A DNA stretch of 64,000 nucleotides from Streptosporangium violaceochromogenes (GTDB lineage Bacteria; Actinomycetota; Actinomycetes; Streptosporangiales; Streptosporangiaceae), in assembly GCF_014654615.1 (NCBI RefSeq), contig NZ_BNBB01000015.1:102931-166930 (forward strand). Direction: 5' to 3'. How positions within the stretch are numbered: the first letter of the stretch is position 1; every line of letters starts with the position of its first letter. This document shows positions 54,623-63,981 of this stretch, one piece after another. The position numbers and the translations under genes were made by a program. The notes under the pieces were generated by a model. That model was not told where the DNA came from and did not search any database. It worked only from the letters and a program-made list of their open reading frames with translations.

Positions 54623-55452
54623 GTTTGGGCACTCCCCTCGCGCTTCAGAGCGTCCTCGGATGCGCGGTCTCCGCGGCCGTCGCCGCCGGTGAGGCGGTCG
54701 CGCGGCGGTGGAGCGAGGAAAGGCCGGGCGTCCACTACAAAAACGGCGTGGAGCCCGTGAGCGCCGCCGACCTGCTGTCGGACAAGATCATCACCCGGGC
54801 GATCGGGCGGGCGTTTCCCGGCCACCGTGTCATGTCCGAGGAGACCGTCGAAGGCGACTGGAGGGACTTCGACTTCTCCGGGCCACTCTGGGTGATCGAC
54901 CCCATCGACGGGACGGCGAACTACGTCAGGGGGCACCCCCACACGGCCGTGTCGGTCGCCTTCGCCGTCGACGGCGAGGTGCGGGCGGGGGCCGTGCACG
55001 CACCGTTCTCCCGGGAGACGTTCACCGCGGTCAAGGGGCAGGGCGCCCGGCTGAACGGCCGGCCGATCACCGTGGCCACGCCCGCGGACCTCGCCCGCTC
55101 CGTCGTCAGCACCGGCTTCCCCCACCTCAAGGACGAGATCGCCCCCCTGGTCGAACGGGTCCGGCGCCTGCTCACCCACTGCGCGGACATCCGGCGGAGC
55201 GCGGCGCCCACCCTGGACATCGCCTGGGTCGGCGCCGGACGGCTGGACGCCCACACCGAGACACTCTTTCCCTGGGACGTCGCCGCCGCGGCCCTCATCG
55301 CCACCGAGGCCGGCGCGGTGCGAAGCCACCTGACCGGCCCGCCGCCCGGCGTCCCCGCCGACCTGTTCGGCGAGGGGGTGGTGGTGTCCGCCCCGAGCAT
55401 CCACACCGCGCTTGTCGAACTGCTGAGCGGCGAGGTGCCCGCCGGCGCCTGA
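54619..55452 (+). CDS. Inositol-monophosphatase family phosphatase
   Basis: 277 residues, ATG overlapping the HprK-like stop. Mg-dependent Li-sensitive phosphatase motifs: VEPVSAADLLSDK, the Glu in HRVMSEETVEGD, metal-binding WVIDPIDGTANYVRG and C-terminal LFPWDVAAAALIATEAGAV. Dephosphorylates inositol phosphates or related sugar phosphates. With the MIPS homologue it would release the free cyclitol, as IMPase does in hygromycin A. Last gene of the cluster on the right; 600 bp of non-coding DNA follow. Confidence 0.92.
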   Translation: MSLGTPLALQSVLGCAVSAAVAAGEAVARRWSEERPGVHYKNGVEPVSAADLLSDKIITRAIGRAFPGHRVMSEETVEGDWRDFDFSGPLWVIDPIDGTANYVRGHPHTAVSVAFAVDGEVRAGAVHAPFSRETFTAVKGQGARLNGRPITVATPADLARSVVSTGFPHLKDEIAPLVERVRRLLTHCADIRRSAAPTLDIAWVGAGRLDAHTETLFPWDVAAAALIATEAGAVRSHLTGPPPGVPADLFGEGVVVSAPSIHTALVELLSGEVPAGA

Positions 55453-56088
55453 AAAAGCCCCGCACCGGCACGGGGTGACGTATTCGTAAATGGCGGACGA
55501 CGCCGGCTCCACCGGGAAAAAACGCCGCCCGCGGCCCGCCCCCGCCGATCGGCTAATACCCCTTACCCCTCGACGGAGTTTTCCACGCCCGCTCCGGCAC
55601 GGCAGGAGGGTGTCGGCGCGGCGTCGATACGGCGTCGATTCCGAAGGCCCGAGAAAGTCCCGGGGCACCGGCCGCGCCGCCTTTCCGCCCGGCGGGGGCC
55701 GTCCCGCCCGGCACACCGGACGCCCGCGCCGCCGGACGCCCGGGAGACGTCGCCGCAGGTCGTAACGGACGATCACCGGCACACCACGCCGTAACGCGAT
55801 TACCGCTTTATCCCCGAATCCGGCGCAGCGCCGATTCTCGAAAAACCATTCGTCTTATCGCGAACACAGACCGGGCACTCACACCGCGAAATCGAGCGAC
55901 GCTTCTCCGTGTTCACGGACGGCCGCACCCAATCGACATGTCGCGAAATGATGAATTAATGCGCGAAGGCAATAAAGATAGCACACAGAGATCATGACCA
56001 ACAGTCATGATTTTCTGCCAAATTCCTGATAGATCGTAATAGTCGTCTTTTGACAAACCCCAGCGACTTCGGCACGTCAGGAGGATTC
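55453..56088. other. Intergenic region at the right cluster boundary
   Basis: 636 bp without a supported gene. The first 330 bp are GC-rich; the rest (55790-56060) is AT-richer and promoter-like. It contains a perfect dyad ATCATGAC-CAACA-GTCATGAT (55991-56011) and a 10-bp palindrome CGACATGTCG (55934-55943), both candidate operators for the downstream peptidase. Confidence 0.6.
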
Positions 56089-58770
56089 GTGGTACGACCC
56101 CCCGCCCATCTCGCCGTGGCGACCGCCCTGACCATGGCGATCTCCTTCGGCCCGGCGCTCCCGGCCAAGGCCGCCGACCCCCCTCCGGCCCAGGTGGAGA
56201 CCCGTACGGGAACCGCCACCCCGGCCCTGGTGAGCGGCCTCGGCGAGGCCCCGCGGAGCGGCAGCCCCGTGGCCGTCGCCCGGAGTCACCTTCGCGCCGG
56301 ACGGTACGCGATCAAGAACGTGGACACCGACCTGGCGCCGCTCGACGTGGTCCGCGACGGCTCCGACGAAACCGTGCGGTTCGGGCAGCGTTACCGGGGC
56401 CTGCCGGTGTTCGGCGCCCACTACCTGGTACGGATGACCAAGGACGGCGCCGCCCACAAGGTCACCGAGGCGGGCGGCCGGTTCCTCACCGGCCTGAGCG
56501 TCGCGACCACCCCGAAGTTCCCCGAACTGCTCGCGGTCGAGGTCGCGCGCTCCCACATGGGCGTCCGCGGCGACATCCGGGGCGGAAGGAACCTTGGGGC
56601 GGCGTCCGACGGGCTCGTCGTCGTCCCGGTGGGCAAGGGCGTCCTGGCCTGGAAGGTCACCGTCGGCGGGCTGGACACACGCAGACGGCGCCCCCTGCTC
56701 ACCGATGTCTACGTCAACGCCGTCACCGGCGCCCCGCTGTTCGCCTCAGGCCGGATGCACGCCGCGGCCGAGGGCCCCGTCACCACCACGGGCACGACCG
56801 TCCGGGGCAGAACGGTACCGGTCAACGCCTACCTGCGGGCCGACGGAAAACACGAGTTACGCGACCGCGCGCGGGAGATGTGGGACGGCAGCACCGGGGA
56901 GGTCGTCACCTATGACGCCCGGCAGCGCGACGTCTTCGAATTCCTGGGCACCATCCCGCCCGCCACCCCCGTCAGCGACTCCGACACCCCCGTCTTCAAC
57001 GGCACGGCCTCCGAGGTCGGCGCGGTGGACGCGCACTGGGGCGCGGGCCAGGTCTACGAGTTCTACCGGCGGCTCGGCCGCAACGGGATCGACGGCAAGG
57101 GTGGATCGATCAGCTCGGTCGTCAACGTCACCCTCTTCGGCGGCCCCTTCGTCAACGCCTTCTGGGACGGCACGAAGATGGTGTACGGCGGAGGCGGGCC
57201 CCACTACCACTCCCTGGCCTCGGCGCTGGACGTGGTGGGTCACGAGATGACCCACGGCGTGGTCGAGCACACCGCCGGCCTGGTGTACTTCGGCCAGTCG
57301 GGCGCCATGAACGAGGCGCTGGCCGACTACTTCGGCAACGCCATCCAGGCCGAGGTCGAGGGAATCGACCTCGCCGACCCCGACGCGGGCCTGATCGGTG
57401 AGACGATCTGCCGGACCGGCACCCCCCGGGAGTGCGGCTTCCGCGACCTCAACGACGGCCGTACCGCCTCCGGCGACTACGTGGGCGCCACCGGCCGCAT
57501 CGACGGCGCGGGCGTCCACATGAACTCGACGATCTTCAGCGGCGCCCTGTGGGACATCCGCGAGAAGCTCGGCGCCACAGCCGACAGGATCGCGCTCAAG
57601 GCGCTGTCGGAGTACATGACCCCGCTCGACGACTTCACCGACGGCCGGCGGGCGGTGCTCTCCGCGGCCCGGCGGATGCGGCTCGGCGACGACACACTGG
57701 AGACGATCGAGGACGCCTTCGACGCCCACGGCGTCAAGGCGGGCTGGGAGCACCGCATCCCCACCGACCACGACATCCTGCTGCGCGGCATCACCGACCC
57801 CGGTGCCCAGCCGTCCGCGGCCGGCGGCCGCTACGTGGTCACCAACTCCCCGGCCGACCTGTCGGCGCCGCCGGCGGTGTACGCGGGCCGGGTGCGCGGC
57901 GGCAAGGCCGAACGGATCTCCGAACAGGACGGGCAGTACGCCTCCTCGCCCGCCACGGACGGCAGAACCGCGGTGTGGATCACCTATCTGGAGGCGGGCA
58001 CCACCTGGAGGTTCCAGGTGTGGCGCCGGCCGCTCGACCGCTCCGGTCCTTCCCAGCTGGTCCACGAGGGTGACCAGTATGTCCTGGACGTGGCGGTGGA
58101 GGGCGACACGGTGTCCTACGCCGTCCTCGACATGGAGGCGGGGGATTCCGATCTGTGGGTCAGGAAGGGCGACGCCGCCCCGGTCAACCTGACCCCCGAA
58201 CCGGGGGTGTCCGGCGGTGCGCAGACGATGCGCGACGGCCGGATCGCCTACATCAAGTCCTACAGCGGAGGCTCCCAGGAGCGCACGCTGATCGCCACCC
58301 GCGATCTCGCCTCAGGGCGGGAGACCGAGCTGCCCGCCCCGCAGGACCCGTCCGGCGTGCCCGGCCTCGTCTTCAACCCCGTGCTGACCGGCTCGCACCT
58401 GGTCTGGCTGCAGGACGCCCAGCAGGACGGCAGGCAGGGCATCATGCGCGCGAAGGCCGACGGCGGCTCACCGGCCGTCCTCTCCCCCGACGACGACGCC
58501 GCCCACAGCCTCATCGACATGGACGCCACGGACGCGGCCGTCACCTACGGTTTCTTCCCCGAGGTGATGGCCCCGGTCAACGACAGCCTCCCCAAGATCG
58601 CCCAGCTGCCGGCCACGGGGGGCACCCCCGCGCCCGTCACCTGCAACCGGGGGGAACACGGCGCCTTCGCGGCGGCCGGCGACACCCGGGTGGTCTGGGT
58701 GGACGGCACCGCCGGCCGTGCCGACCTCGTCACCCGGGCCGAGCCGGCGGACGACTGCCCAAGCCCGTGA
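56089..58770 (+). CDS. Secreted M4 (thermolysin-like) metallopeptidase with C-terminal repeat domain
   Basis: 893 residues from a GTG at 56089 after GGAGGATTC. Signal peptide to about residue 28 (ending LPAKA). FTP-type propeptide about 50-200. Thermolysin domain about 240-560: Zn site VVGHEMTHGVVEHTAG (HExxH), third ligand in GAMNEALADYFGN, and GAGVHMNSTIFSGALW. The C-terminal 330 residues contain repeated strands (AVWITYLEAGTTWRFQVW, GRIAYIKSY, HLVWLQDAQQDGRQGI) like a TolB-type beta-propeller, unusual for M4 enzymes. Extracellular protein degradation; likely outside the biosynthetic cluster. Confidence 0.9.
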   Translation: MVRPPAHLAVATALTMAISFGPALPAKAADPPPAQVETRTGTATPALVSGLGEAPRSGSPVAVARSHLRAGRYAIKNVDTDLAPLDVVRDGSDETVRFGQRYRGLPVFGAHYLVRMTKDGAAHKVTEAGGRFLTGLSVATTPKFPELLAVEVARSHMGVRGDIRGGRNLGAASDGLVVVPVGKGVLAWKVTVGGLDTRRRRPLLTDVYVNAVTGAPLFASGRMHAAAEGPVTTTGTTVRGRTVPVNAYLRADGKHELRDRAREMWDGSTGEVVTYDARQRDVFEFLGTIPPATPVSDSDTPVFNGTASEVGAVDAHWGAGQVYEFYRRLGRNGIDGKGGSISSVVNVTLFGGPFVNAFWDGTKMVYGGGGPHYHSLASALDVVGHEMTHGVVEHTAGLVYFGQSGAMNEALADYFGNAIQAEVEGIDLADPDAGLIGETICRTGTPRECGFRDLNDGRTASGDYVGATGRIDGAGVHMNSTIFSGALWDIREKLGATADRIALKALSEYMTPLDDFTDGRRAVLSAARRMRLGDDTLETIEDAFDAHGVKAGWEHRIPTDHDILLRGITDPGAQPSAAGGRYVVTNSPADLSAPPAVYAGRVRGGKAERISEQDGQYASSPATDGRTAVWITYLEAGTTWRFQVWRRPLDRSGPSQLVHEGDQYVLDVAVEGDTVSYAVLDMEAGDSDLWVRKGDAAPVNLTPEPGVSGGAQTMRDGRIAYIKSYSGGSQERTLIATRDLASGRETELPAPQDPSGVPGLVFNPVLTGSHLVWLQDAQQDGRQGIMRAKADGGSPAVLSPDDDAAHSLIDMDATDAAVTYGFFPEVMAPVNDSLPKIAQLPATGGTPAPVTCNRGEHGAFAAAGDTRVVWVDGTAGRADLVTRAEPADDCPSP

Positions 58771-58783
58771 CCCCAAGGGCCCT

Positions 58784-58861
58784 CCCCGCCGGTGAACGTC
58801 CCCGGCGGGGGTGAGGACGGCCCTTGAGGACCGGCCTCCCCACCGGGGCCGGTCCTCAAGG
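58784..58861 (+). terminator. Two tandem hairpin terminators after the M4 peptidase
   Basis: First: CCCCGCCGG (58784-58792) with CCGGCGGGG (58802-58810). Second: CCTTGAGGACCGGCC (58822-58836) with its perfect 15-bp complement (58847-58861), 10-nt loop. No U-tract. Confidence 0.8.
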
Positions 58862-59047
58862 GCCACCGCCCTCCCCGGGCCCCCGCCGCGGGAAGCCGGC
58901 CCCGCCGCCACCCGGCGCGTGCCCGCGGCGCCTCCCTCCGGCCGGTCTAGTGTGGGAAGGACCGTGCGATGAGGAAACGCGGCGTCCGGTCCCCCCTGGC
59001 GCCGCCGTAAGGAGAACGTACGTGCCGCGTACGCGGGAGAGGTCCCG

Positions 59048-61117
59048 ATGAACCGTTTGAAGGACGCGACAAGTCCCTATTTGCAGCAGCACGCGAGCAA
59101 CCCCGTCGACTGGTTCGAATGGGGCCCCACGGCGTTCGCCGAGGCCGTCCGGCGGGACGTCCCCCTCCTGATCTCCGTGGGCTACTCGGCCTGCCACTGG
59201 TGTCATGTCATGGCGCACGAGTCGTTCGAGGACGAGGCCACCGCCCGGCTGATGAACGAGCACTTCGTCAACGTGAAGGTGGACCGCGAGGAGCGGCCGG
59301 ACGTGGACGCGGTCTACATGACGGCCACCCAGGCCATGACGGGCCAGGGCGGGTGGCCGATGACGGTCTTCGCCACCCCGCGGGGCCACCCCTTCTACAC
59401 CGGGACGTACTTCCCCCGGCCGAACTTCCAGCGGCTGCTGGCCGGGGTGGCGAACGCCTGGACCGGCGACCGGGCGGCGGTGCTCGAACAGGGGTCGAAG
59501 ATCGTGGAGGCGCTGAACGAGCAGACCGCGCCGCCCTCCGGCCCGCTGCCCACGACCGCCACTCTGGCCCAGGCCGTCGAGAGCCTGCGCCGGTCCTTCG
59601 ACACCGAACGCGGAGGCTTCGGCGGCGCCCCGAAGTTCCCGCCGTCGATGGTGCTGGAGTTCCTGCTGAGGTACGGCGCCGCCGGCGAACGCTCCCGGCG
59701 GCCCGGCGCGGCCGGAGCGCCCGGGGCCGCCCCGGCGCACGGGGAAGGGGCGCGGGCGCGCGGGGAGGACCTCGGGGAGAGCGCCGGCGCGGCGACGGCG
59801 ATGGCCGGGCGGACGCTGGAGGCCATGGCCCGGGGCGGGATCTACGACCAGCTCGGTGGCGGGTTCGCCCGCTACAGCGTGGACGCCGGCTGGGTGGTTC
59901 CGCACTTTGAGAAGATGCTCTACGACAACGCGCTGCTGCTGCGGGTCTACACCCACTGGTGGCGCGCGGGCGGCTCGGTCCTGGCCAGACGGGTGGCGCT
60001 GGAGACCGCCGACTGGCTGCTGGCCGAGATGCGCACCCCCGAGGGAGGGTTCGCCTCGGCCCTGGACGCCGACAGCGAGGGCGTGGAGGGCAGGTTCTAC
60101 GCCTGGACCCCCGAGGAGATCCACGGGGTGCTGGGCGAGGAGGACGGCTCGTGGGCCGTCGCCCTGTTCGAGGTGACGGGAACGTTCGAGCACGGCACCT
60201 CCGTCCTTCAGCTCCCCTCCGACCCCGGTGACGCCGAGCGGTTCGCCCGGGTGCGCGCGGCGCTGCTGGCGGCGCGGTCCCGGCGCGTACGGCCCGGCCG
60301 CGACGACAAGGTGGTGGCCGCCTGGAACGGCCTGGCCGTCGCCGCCCTGGCCGAGACCGGGGCCCTGTTCGACCGGCCGGACCTGGTGGAGGCCGCACGG
60401 GCGGCGGCCGTACTGCTGGAGGAGGTCCACCTGGACGGCGACCGGCTGCTGCGCACCTCGCGCGACGGCCGCGCGGGGGGCAACGCCGGGGTGCTGGAAG
60501 ACTACGCCGATCTGGCGGAGGGCCTGCTCACGTTGTACGGCGTGACCGGGGAGACCCGCTGGTTCCACCGGGCGGAAAGCCTGCTCGGGACGGTGCTCGA
60601 CCGGTTCGCCGACGGTTCCGGCGGGTTCTTCGACACCGCCGACGACGCCGAGCGGCTGTTCCAGCGCCCCCGGGAGGCGACCGACAACGCGACCCCCTCG
60701 GGCCGCTTCGCCGCGGCCGGGGCGCTGCTGTCCTACGCCGCCCTGACCGGCTCGGCCCGGCACCGGGAGGCGGCCGAGGCCGCTCTCGGCGTGGTGAGCG
60801 CCCTCGCGGGGAAACACGCCCGTTTCGCCGGCTGGGGGCTGGCGGTGGCCCAGGCGGCCGTCTCGGGCCCGGCCGAGGTGGCGATCGTGGGGTCCCCCGG
60901 CGATCCGGCGACCTCGGCGCTGCACCGCGCCGCCCTGATGTCCACCGCCCCGGGCCTGGTCGTCGCGTTCGGCGAACCCGGATCGGCGGACGTCCCCCTG
61001 CTTGAGGGCCGGGGCCTGGTGGAGGGCGCCCCGGCGGCGTACGTGTGCCGTGGGTTCGCCTGCCGGATGCCCGTCACGACCCCGGCCGCCCTGCGCGCCG
61101 AACTGGCCGCCCCCTGA
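59048..61117 (+). CDS. DUF255 thioredoxin-fold protein (YyaL/SSP411 family)
   Basis: 689 residues, ATG after GGGAGAGG. N-terminal thioredoxin-like domain about 1-160 with [20 protein letters not shown] and the CxxC motif [16 protein letters not shown]; the rest is an alpha/alpha-toroid like the N-acylglucosamine 2-epimerase fold ([49 protein letters not shown]). Widely conserved and of unknown biochemical function. Full length compared with the family. Confidence 0.93.
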   Translation: MNRLKDATSPYLQQHASNPVDWFEWGPTAFAEAVRRDVPLLISVGYSACHWCHVMAHESFEDEATARLMNEHFVNVKVDREERPDVDAVYMTATQAMTGQGGWPMTVFATPRGHPFYTGTYFPRPNFQRLLAGVANAWTGDRAAVLEQGSKIVEALNEQTAPPSGPLPTTATLAQAVESLRRSFDTERGGFGGAPKFPPSMVLEFLLRYGAAGERSRRPGAAGAPGAAPAHGEGARARGEDLGESAGAATAMAGRTLEAMARGGIYDQLGGGFARYSVDAGWVVPHFEKMLYDNALLLRVYTHWWRAGGSVLARRVALETADWLLAEMRTPEGGFASALDADSEGVEGRFYAWTPEEIHGVLGEEDGSWAVALFEVTGTFEHGTSVLQLPSDPGDAERFARVRAALLAARSRRVRPGRDDKVVAAWNGLAVAALAETGALFDRPDLVEAARAAAVLLEEVHLDGDRLLRTSRDGRAGGNAGVLEDYADLAEGLLTLYGVTGETRWFHRAESLLGTVLDRFADGSGGFFDTADDAERLFQRPREATDNATPSGRFAAAGALLSYAALTGSARHREAAEAALGVVSALAGKHARFAGWGLAVAQAAVSGPAEVAIVGSPGDPATSALHRAALMSTAPGLVVAFGEPGSADVPLLEGRGLVEGAPAAYVCRGFACRMPVTTPAALRAELAAP

Positions 61118-61168
61118 CCCTCCCCCCCGGCCGGCCCCGGGAATCGGCCGTGCCCGGGTACCGGAGCC

Positions 61169-63361
61169 TCAGTGGACCGGGCGGTCCTGGGGGACGCCGG
61201 CGGGGGGTGAGGGCTGGTCGCGGGGGCCGCCGGGACCCGTTCCCGTGCCGCCGGCGGGGTCGTTCGCGGGGCCGGTGCCGTTTCCGGTGCCGCTCTCCGG
61301 CCCCGTCCCGGTCCCCTCGCCGTCGCGGGGACCGGTGCCCTCGCCCGTCGAAGGGCCGGTGCCGTCCGGCGGCGCGGTCTGGTCGGGGGCGGGGGTGGTC
61401 GTCTCCTCCGGGACGCGGGAGGGGGCCAGGGGGCGATCCTCGTCCTCCTCCTCCTCCTCGTCGTCGGCGTCGTAGGGGTCCTCGTAGACGGTGGAGTAGC
61501 CGTAGTTCGACGGCTCACCGAACTCCCTGACCGGTTTGCCCTTCATCGCCTCGGTCATGAAGGCCCGCCAGATCTGGGCGGGGTAGGTCCCGCCGTACAG
61601 GGCGCTGCCGTCGACGACCACCGGCCTGTTGTCGTCGCGGAACATGTCCACCGCCACCGCCAGCTGCGGGGTGAACCCCGCGAACCACACCGACGCCGAC
61701 TTGTCGGTGGTGCCGGTCTTGCCGGCCACCGGCCGGTCGTACAGGCGGGCGGCCGACCCGGTGCCGGCGGTGACGACCTGGGTCATGGCGTAGGTGGCGT
61801 CGACGGCGGCCTGCTCGGCGAAGGCCCGCCTGCCCTTGGTGTCGACCCTGGTGGTCTGCCCCTTGCCGTCGGTGATCGAGCGGATCACGTGGGCCTCGCG
61901 GTGAACGCCCTCGGCGGCGAACGTGGCGAAGCCGGAGGCGTTCTGCACGGCGCTCACCGAGGCCACCCCCAGCGGCAGCGTGGCGGCCAGGCGGTGCGGG
62001 GCGAGCTGCTCGGCGGGGATGCCCGCCTTCTCGGCGGTCGCGACGATCCGGTGCAGGCCGATCTTCTGGCCCAGGTCGACGAACGCGGTGTTGACCGAGC
62101 TCTGGGTCGCCTTGACCAGGTTGATCTGCCCGTAGGAGTAGTCGCCGGAGTTGGGGATGCCCCGGGTGTCGGAGGCGATCCGCAGCGGGGAGTTGCCGTT
62201 CACCCGGGTTTCGAGGCCGAAGCCGGCGTCCAGGGCGGCGGCCAGCGTGTACGCCTTGAAGGTGGATCCGGCCTGGACCTTGGCGCCGAAGGAGTTGTCG
62301 TAGGGCTGCCGGTGCCAGTCGCGCCCGCCGTAGAAGGCGAGGACCTCGCCGGTCGCGGGGTCCACGGCGGCCAGGCCGGTGCGGACCTTCGCGGGGGTGC
62401 TCGCGGGCAGGACCGAGGTGACGGCCCGCTCGGCCGCGGCCATCAACCCCTTGTCGAAGGTCGAGACGATCTTCAGGCCGCCCTGGTTGACGGCCTCGTC
62501 GGTGTATCCCCTGCGCTTGAGCTCGGCCGCGACCTGGTCGAGCATGTAGCCCTCCTGCCCCTTGGGCGCGAAGATCGGCCTGGGCTTCCTGAGGGTGGGG
62601 AAGGTGGTGGCCGCGGCCTGCTCGGAGGTCAGGGCCCCGGTCTGCACCATGCCGTCCACCACCGACCGCCAGCGCGCCCGCGCGGCCTCCAGGTCGGCGC
62701 CCTGGGGGTCGGCGAACCGGGAGGGCTGCTGGATGACCGCGGCGAGGTAGGCGCCCTGGGCGACGGTCAGGCGGCTGACGTCGGTGCGGAAGTAGGCGTC
62801 GGCCGCGGCCTGGACGCCGTCCGCGCCCCGGCCGAAGTAGATCGTGTTGAGGTACTGCTCCAGCACCCAGTCCTTGGGCTTCGACCGGTCCACCTTCAGG
62901 GAGATCATGATCTCTTTGAGCTTGCGGAGGACGGAGCGCTCCTGACTGAGGCCGCTGTAGTAGTTGCGGACCATCTGCTGGGTGATCGTCGAGCCGCCCT
63001 GGAGCTGCCGGCCGGTGAGCGTGGACCACATCGCGCGGAAGGTCCCCTTCAGGGACACACCCTTGTCCTCGTAGAACGAGCGGTTCTCCGCGGCGATGAC
63101 GGCGTCCCTGACGTGCCGCGGCACCTGCTCCAGGGACACGCTCTTGCGGTTCACCCCCTGGCGGGCCAGGACGGTCCTGCCGTCGCGGTAGTAGATCACC
63201 GATCCCTCGGCGGTGGCCTCGGGCTGGGTGCTGTCGGGGATCGGGGTCATGAACCACACCGCCGTCAGCGCGCCGGCCAGGGAGACGACGACAATGCCGA
63301 AGACGACGAGTGTGATCCGCAGGAGTCTTCTCCCGCGTCTGTCCTTTCCGCCCTTTGGCAC
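61169..63361 (-). CDS. Class A penicillin-binding protein (bifunctional)
   Basis: 730 residues from a GTG at 63361 after GGGAGGACAC; the frame is open to 63487 without a better site. Short cytosolic basic N-terminus, membrane span (LLRITLVVFGIVVVSLAGAL), GT51 glycosyltransferase about 45-240 (VIAAENRSFYEDKG, GGSTITQQMVRN), transpeptidase with AGSTFKAYTL (SxxK), SSVNTAF (SxN) and AGKTGTTDK (KTG). Then an acidic run (DADDEEEEEDEDR) and a Gly/Thr/Pro-rich tail of about 80 residues. Polymerises and crosslinks peptidoglycan outside the membrane. Confidence 0.95.
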   Translation of the reverse strand: MPKGGKDRRGRRLLRITLVVFGIVVVSLAGALTAVWFMTPIPDSTQPEATAEGSVIYYRDGRTVLARQGVNRKSVSLEQVPRHVRDAVIAAENRSFYEDKGVSLKGTFRAMWSTLTGRQLQGGSTITQQMVRNYYSGLSQERSVLRKLKEIMISLKVDRSKPKDWVLEQYLNTIYFGRGADGVQAAADAYFRTDVSRLTVAQGAYLAAVIQQPSRFADPQGADLEAARARWRSVVDGMVQTGALTSEQAAATTFPTLRKPRPIFAPKGQEGYMLDQVAAELKRRGYTDEAVNQGGLKIVSTFDKGLMAAAERAVTSVLPASTPAKVRTGLAAVDPATGEVLAFYGGRDWHRQPYDNSFGAKVQAGSTFKAYTLAAALDAGFGLETRVNGNSPLRIASDTRGIPNSGDYSYGQINLVKATQSSVNTAFVDLGQKIGLHRIVATAEKAGIPAEQLAPHRLAATLPLGVASVSAVQNASGFATFAAEGVHREAHVIRSITDGKGQTTRVDTKGRRAFAEQAAVDATYAMTQVVTAGTGSAARLYDRPVAGKTGTTDKSASVWFAGFTPQLAVAVDMFRDDNRPVVVDGSALYGGTYPAQIWRAFMTEAMKGKPVREFGEPSNYGYSTVYEDPYDADDEEEEEDEDRPLAPSRVPEETTTPAPDQTAPPDGTGPSTGEGTGPRDGEGTGTGPESGTGNGTGPANDPAGGTGTGPGGPRDQPSPPAGVPQDRPVH

Positions 63362-63461
63362 GTGTCCTCCCGTCCCGTCCGCCTCCGGCCCCCGCCGGTC
63401 ACGCGGAACCGTAAGGGTAAACGATGCATAACGGTGCCCGAACCTGCTTGGGATAGTACGA

Positions 63462-63941
63462 CTAGCCCTTCTCGCGGCGCGGTACATCGGCCACCAAGGG
63501 AAGGACCCGATATGGCACGGGTGTGTCCAAGGCGATCACCGTCGAGGTTCTGACCACCCCCCGGACGTCGACGATCAGGTCGATGACCCGCTGCAGATCG
63601 GCGTTGCTGCGCGCCACCACCCGGCAGTGCATGTCGTCGTCACCGGTGATCGTGTGAACCTCCAGCACCTCGGGGATCCCCGCGAGCTGGTCGGCGACCG
63701 GGACGTGCCCGCTGATCTGGCGGATCTGGAGGGTGACGAAGGCGGTCACGCCGTAGCCCAGGGCCGAGGGGGCGACCTCGGGGCCGAACCCGGTGATCAC
63801 CCCGCGGGCCGAGAGCCGGTCGAGGCGGGCCTGCGCGGTCCCGCGGGCCACACCGAGCCGCCGGGAACACTCCAGCACCCCGAGTCTGGGCTCGGCCGCG
63901 AGCAGGGCGATGAGCCGGGCGTCGAGTTGATCAATCGTCAT
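63462..63941 (-). CDS. Lrp/AsnC family regulator
   Basis: 159 residues from the ATG at 63941. N-terminal AsnC-type helix-turn-helix about 1-60 (LDARLIALLAAEPRLGVLEC, LGVARGTAQARLDRL) and C-terminal RAM ligand-binding domain about 68-145 (VTAFVTLQIRQIS, VLEVHTITGDDDMHCRVVAR, GVVRTSTVIALDT). Octameric feast/famine regulators that bind an amino acid. Targets are unknown; the preceding gene on its strand would lie beyond the window. Confidence 0.92.
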   Translation of the reverse strand: MTIDQLDARLIALLAAEPRLGVLECSRRLGVARGTAQARLDRLSARGVITGFGPEVAPSALGYGVTAFVTLQIRQISGHVPVADQLAGIPEVLEVHTITGDDDMHCRVVARSNADLQRVIDLIVDVRGVVRTSTVIALDTPVPYRVLPLVADVPRREKG

Positions 63942-63961
63942 CTAATCCTCCAGCGTGGAGA

Positions 63962-63981
63962 CCCCGGCCTTCAGGCCGGGG
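63962..63981. terminator. Tetraloop hairpin at the window edge
   Basis: CCCCGGCC-TTCA-GGCCGGGG followed by AGGAAAC, 21 bp from the Lrp start. Could be the terminator of a gene entering from beyond 64000. The form also resembles hairpins at the ends of IS200/IS605-type elements in actinomycetes, which cannot be tested inside the window. Confidence 0.45.
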
